Below are positions 7,414 through 9,227 of a stretch of 9,227 nt of DNA, one piece after another. Under the pieces are notes generated by a model. It did not search any database. It saw only the letters and a list, made by a program, of their open reading frames with translations, and was not told the DNA's origin. This stretch comes from an uncultured Lachnospiraceae bacterium (GTDB lineage Bacteria; Bacillota; Clostridia; Lachnospirales; Lachnospiraceae). Made by a program: the position numbers and the translations under genes. The stretch's first letter is position 1, and each line of letters begins with the position of its first letter. The stretch covers positions 1-9,227 of the forward strand of contig CADBTO010000020.1 in NCBI GenBank assembly GCA_902797565.1, in the 5' to 3' direction.

Positions 7414-7429
7414 TTCGAAAAAATTCGAA
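7414..7429. repeat. TTCGAA-AAAA-TTCGAA symmetrical element next to the ribosome binding site
   Basis: Two copies of the palindrome TTCGAA (7414-7419, 7424-7429) flank four A residues. On the minus strand this lies directly upstream of the AGGAGGT site of the Ig-domain gene. It is about 45-60 bases downstream of the predicted transcription start. It can fold as a six-bp hairpin with a TTTT loop, or serve as a protein binding site. Confidence 0.45.
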
Positions 7430-7478
7430 CATTCGTATTCTCAAAACCCACGAACGTCCTGCTTCTGCCTCATCGTTC

Positions 7479-7506
7479 ATGATAACAGCTTTTACTATTT
7501 TTTCAA
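7479..7506 (-). promoter_or_regulatory. Predicted promoter of the Ig-domain protein gene
   Basis: On the minus strand, TTGAAA (7506-7501) is followed after 16 bases by TATCAT (7484-7479), with TG one base upstream of the -10 (extended -10). It implies a leader of about 75-80 bases before ATG 7394. Confidence 0.55.
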
Positions 7507-7539
7507 TGTCCATTTTTTTGTGCAGATCTGACTTTTTTC

Positions 7540-7568
7540 TTGCCACATTCTGATTTCTGTTGTAGAAT
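7540..7568 (+). promoter_or_regulatory. Predicted promoter of the TPR-like gene
   Basis: TTGCCA (7540-7545), a 17-base spacer and TAGAAT (7563-7568) form a sigma-A-type promoter with an expected start near 7575. The AAAGGAG at 7572-7578 would then sit at the transcript's 5' end, too far from ATG 7650 to act as its ribosome binding site. Confidence 0.55.
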
Positions 7569-7583
7569 ATGAAAGGAGATTGA

Positions 7584-7638
7584 AGCGGGGGGAATGCAAA
7601 TCCACCCCGCTGTACAGGAAACCATCGATCGGGGGGGT
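7584..7638 (+). promoter_or_regulatory. Structured 5' leader with two competing pairings
   Basis: AGCGGGG (7584-7590) can pair with CCCCGCT (7605-7611) over a 14-base loop. The same CCCC, with the A before it (7604-7608), can instead pair with GGGGT (7634-7638), part of the G7 run at 7631-7637. That run is the only Shine-Dalgarno-like sequence before ATG 7650. The two structures exclude each other: the first would leave the G-run free and the second would cover it. I do not recognise a known riboswitch class, and the alternative stem is only five bp. Confidence 0.35.
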
Positions 7639-7653
7639 ATAACCAAGACATGA
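7594..7653 (+). other. Possible 19-codon leader ORF overlapping the TPR-like gene start (ATGA)
   Basis: ATG at 7594 opens a 19-codon frame (MQIHPAVQETIDRGGITKT) ending in TGA at 7651-7653. It overlaps the ATG at 7650 as ATGA, the usual arrangement for translational coupling. Its own initiation signal is poor: a G-run touches the ATG, and AAAGGAG lies 15 bases upstream. It may be a coincidence of the leader sequence. Confidence 0.25.
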
Positions 7654-9059
7654 AACGACGTTCCAGCCTGCCAAAGGGCAGAAAAAGAAAAACAAAGACC
7701 ATACAGCAGCTGCTGGAGGGCAAGCCCTGGCGCTGGATTGTAGAAGCTTTACCGGAAGAATTGCAGAAAAAAGGGTACAAGGCACTGATTGCGTTTGAAG
7801 AATCGAATCTGAAACGTCTGGAACTTCTGGTCGCCGAGATGCGCAAAGAGATGCCGGATGTGGACCTTTCCACCTACCGCATGGTACTTGCAAACCTGCG
7901 GCTTGATGCCGGAGAGGCATCCCTGGCGCTGCAGGAACTGGAGGCACTCCTGCGGGAAGTGGAGCCGTTCCCCGTTCCGGAAGACGAAATCCCGGAGGCG
8001 CTGCGGCAAAGCGTGCAGACACCTCTTGAAGCCCATGCGATTTCACAATCTGATCGGCTTGCAAAGGCAGCCTCTTATTGCTATCTGCTTGCTACAGGCT
8101 ATTATGCTGCGGACGACAAACAACTTGCCCTTGGCTACTATGAGTACGCCATGCCGTACCTGAAAATGCGTTCCGTCGAATATGGGTTCTATTTCAATCT
8201 GCTGGTTGATACCAAAAATCTGGATTCCCTGAAAAAAATTGCAAACGAGAAAATCCAGCAAATCCAGACATCCTGCAAATCCCCGGAAGATCTGCAGGAT
8301 GTGGACGTGGAGTCGGCCATACTCTATGTCTATGCGTTTTTTGCACTATTGGAATGCGCTGGATACGAAGTGGATCCCGTGGACTTTGACCCTGTCCTGG
8401 AACAAATGATGTCCACGCTGTCCGCTTTCCCGGATGAGATCCGGCAGGATATTTCTTTCAAAAGCAGCATTGCACGCAGCATCATTCGGATCAGCGAGCA
8501 GATGGAAAAAACCGGAAACGTGGAATGCTTCCGGAGGCTTCTGGACCGGATCGAGGAAGACGGGCTGTTTTGCGCCGAACATGACCCGGAAAAAAAGTTC
8601 GCGGATCTGATCCCTTCCGGATACTGGAGCATCGAAACCTGGTATTTCGACAAAGAATATTCGATTGAAAAATTCATCCGCGCAATGCTTGGTGACATCG
8701 TCCGACATATCAAAGAAGGTGCCGTGGCCCAGAAGGATCCGTTCCATACCTTCCTCTATGAAATGTCGGGCAATTCCGCAAAATGGGATCTCGCCCGGTA
8801 CTGCAGCGAAGTGCCCGAACGTGAGCAGGCACTGGACGCAGCACTCGATCTGATGCGTGAAAAATATCCCCGTATGTGGGAACTGATTGCAGATACCGCG
8901 CCGTCCCTGCAAGGGGATCAGAACCAGCTTCTCGAAGAACTCACAGACAAAATGACCAGCCAGATGCGCGGCAAATACACAAACCCTGCGATTGTGCGTG
9001 AAGAACTCGAAGCATCACATATCGAAACGCGAAAAGAAGTAGAAGCCGCTCTGGATTAA
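7650..9059 (+). CDS. Uncharacterised 469-residue, probably all-helical (TPR-like) cytoplasmic protein
   Basis: I do not recognise a family. The N-terminus is basic (KGRKRKTK, 9-16). There is no signal peptide or membrane segment. Most of the rest is charged, leucine- and alanine-rich sequence suited to antiparallel helix pairs, for example VLANLRLDAGEASLALQELE (residues 78-97) and LAKAASYCYLLATGYYAADD (137-156), then KQLALGYYEYAMPYL. These have the small/aromatic spacing of tetratricopeptide repeats. The C-terminal third (from about 320) is less repeat-like, with YWSIETWYFDKEYS and an acidic end. No catalytic motif stands out. Initiation is unusual: the only ribosome-site candidate is a G7 run ending 12 bases upstream, and a leader ORF overlaps the start. 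The stop is 21 bases before a chemoreceptor-like frame with its own AAAGGAG, so the two may be co-transcribed. A scaffold or protein-interaction role is a guess. Confidence 0.85.
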   Translation: MKRRSSLPKGRKRKTKTIQQLLEGKPWRWIVEALPEELQKKGYKALIAFEESNLKRLELLVAEMRKEMPDVDLSTYRMVLANLRLDAGEASLALQELEALLREVEPFPVPEDEIPEALRQSVQTPLEAHAISQSDRLAKAASYCYLLATGYYAADDKQLALGYYEYAMPYLKMRSVEYGFYFNLLVDTKNLDSLKKIANEKIQQIQTSCKSPEDLQDVDVESAILYVYAFFALLECAGYEVDPVDFDPVLEQMMSTLSAFPDEIRQDISFKSSIARSIIRISEQMEKTGNVECFRRLLDRIEEDGLFCAEHDPEKKFADLIPSGYWSIETWYFDKEYSIEKFIRAMLGDIVRHIKEGAVAQKDPFHTFLYEMSGNSAKWDLARYCSEVPEREQALDAALDLMREKYPRMWELIADTAPSLQGDQNQLLEELTDKMTSQMRGKYTNPAIVREELEASHIETRKEVEAALD

Positions 9060-9080
9060 CAGCTATAAAGGAGAAAAGCG

Positions 9081-9227
9081 ATGCAAAGTTCTATGAAAAA
9101 CCTGGGCGAAAACAGCCTGGTGAAAGCGCGTGCGTTCGCAGACCTGCAGCGAGATCTCACACAAAATCGAAGACATTATTTCTGAGATCGATGCTATCGC
9201 CGGACAGACCAACCTGCTTGCGCTGAA
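9081..9227 (+). pseudogene. Chemoreceptor-type signalling fragment with a frame change (3' end off window)
   Basis: An AAAGGAG site seven bases upstream marks ATG 9081. This frame reads MQSSMKNLGENSLVKARA, FADLQRD and stops at TGA 9183-9185 after 34 residues. The +1 frame, open from 9124 to the window end, reads ISHKIEDIISEIDAIAG then QTNLLAL from base 9154. This is the hallmark approach to the hairpin tip of methyl-accepting chemotaxis proteins. The two halves join naturally as one coiled-coil arm if one base is removed near 9147-9153. TAA at 9066-9068 blocks any upstream extension, so sensor, membrane and HAMP parts are absent. It could be a decayed receptor, a short soluble receptor with a sequencing error, or a programmed frameshift. 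A GTG at 9130 in the second frame could also start a still shorter protein. The MCP homology is clear; the gene's status is not. Confidence 0.6.

Noticed and set aside
7584..7625. Resemblance to the cobalamin riboswitch core (TGCAAATCC, CCCCGCTGT and AGGAAACC)
   Set aside because: The leader from the predicted start to the ATG is only about 75 bases. The usual long spacing, the remaining conserved stems and a proper B12 box are missing, and the downstream gene shows no link to cobalamin.
7587..7637. G-quadruplex from the G6 and G7 runs
   Set aside because: Only two long G-runs are present about 40 bases apart, so an ordinary four-run intramolecular quadruplex is not supported.
7382..7873. 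Minus-strand frame of 163 codons spanning the divergent promoters
   Set aside because: It overlaps the start of the TPR-like gene and both predicted promoters, has no ribosome site, and its product has no recognisable features.

Overview
The window looks like part of a chromosome from an anaerobic Firmicute, most likely class Clostridia near the Lachnospiraceae. This rests on strong AGGAGG-type ribosome binding sites, roughly even base composition judged by eye, sigma-A-like promoters, a Pfam ABC_ATPase (COG3044-type) protein, and a small protein whose N-terminus ends in the 'EGVYAASG' block that I recall from short Clostridial proteins. The taxonomy is an inference, because no rRNA or tRNA is present.

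Layout. Bases 1-3879 (minus strand) carry a two-gene operon. The promoter-proximal gene encodes a 569-residue predicted ABC-class ATPase. Thirty-one bases downstream of it comes a membrane diguanylate cyclase (signal anchor, extracytoplasmic domain, seven helices, GAF-like domain, GGEEF), whose last few residues lie beyond the left edge. Bases 3880-4130 form a divergent promoter region with a widely spaced inverted repeat over both -35 boxes. From there a transmembrane methyl-accepting chemotaxis protein (4131-5891, plus) is transcribed. Next comes a monocistronic gene with its own strong promoter (6052-6495). It encodes a 147-residue protein with a leader-like N-terminus and a beta-rich domain resembling family 2 carbohydrate-binding modules. 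It is followed by a perfect hairpin and a very strong terminator.

A minus-strand gene (6681-7394) converges on that terminator. It encodes an exported or anchored protein with one Big_2-type Ig-like domain and a very acidic tail. Its promoter region is shared with a divergent plus-strand gene (7650-9059) for a 469-residue, probably all-helical, TPR-like protein of unknown function. The 5' leader of that gene can form two mutually exclusive structures. At the right edge (9081-9227) a second chemoreceptor-type reading frame begins, but it is broken by a frame change just before the signalling tip.

How the genes may work together. The diguanylate cyclase and the chemoreceptor(s) are signal-transduction proteins, and two or three other products are predicted to reach the envelope or outside. 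The region therefore looks like a sensory and cell-surface neighbourhood rather than a metabolic operon. I found no transposase, CRISPR array, integrase or RNA gene. No complete new multi-gene system can be claimed. The best novelty candidates are the leader plus CBM2-like protein, the structured leader of the TPR-like gene, and the frameshifted chemoreceptor fragment.
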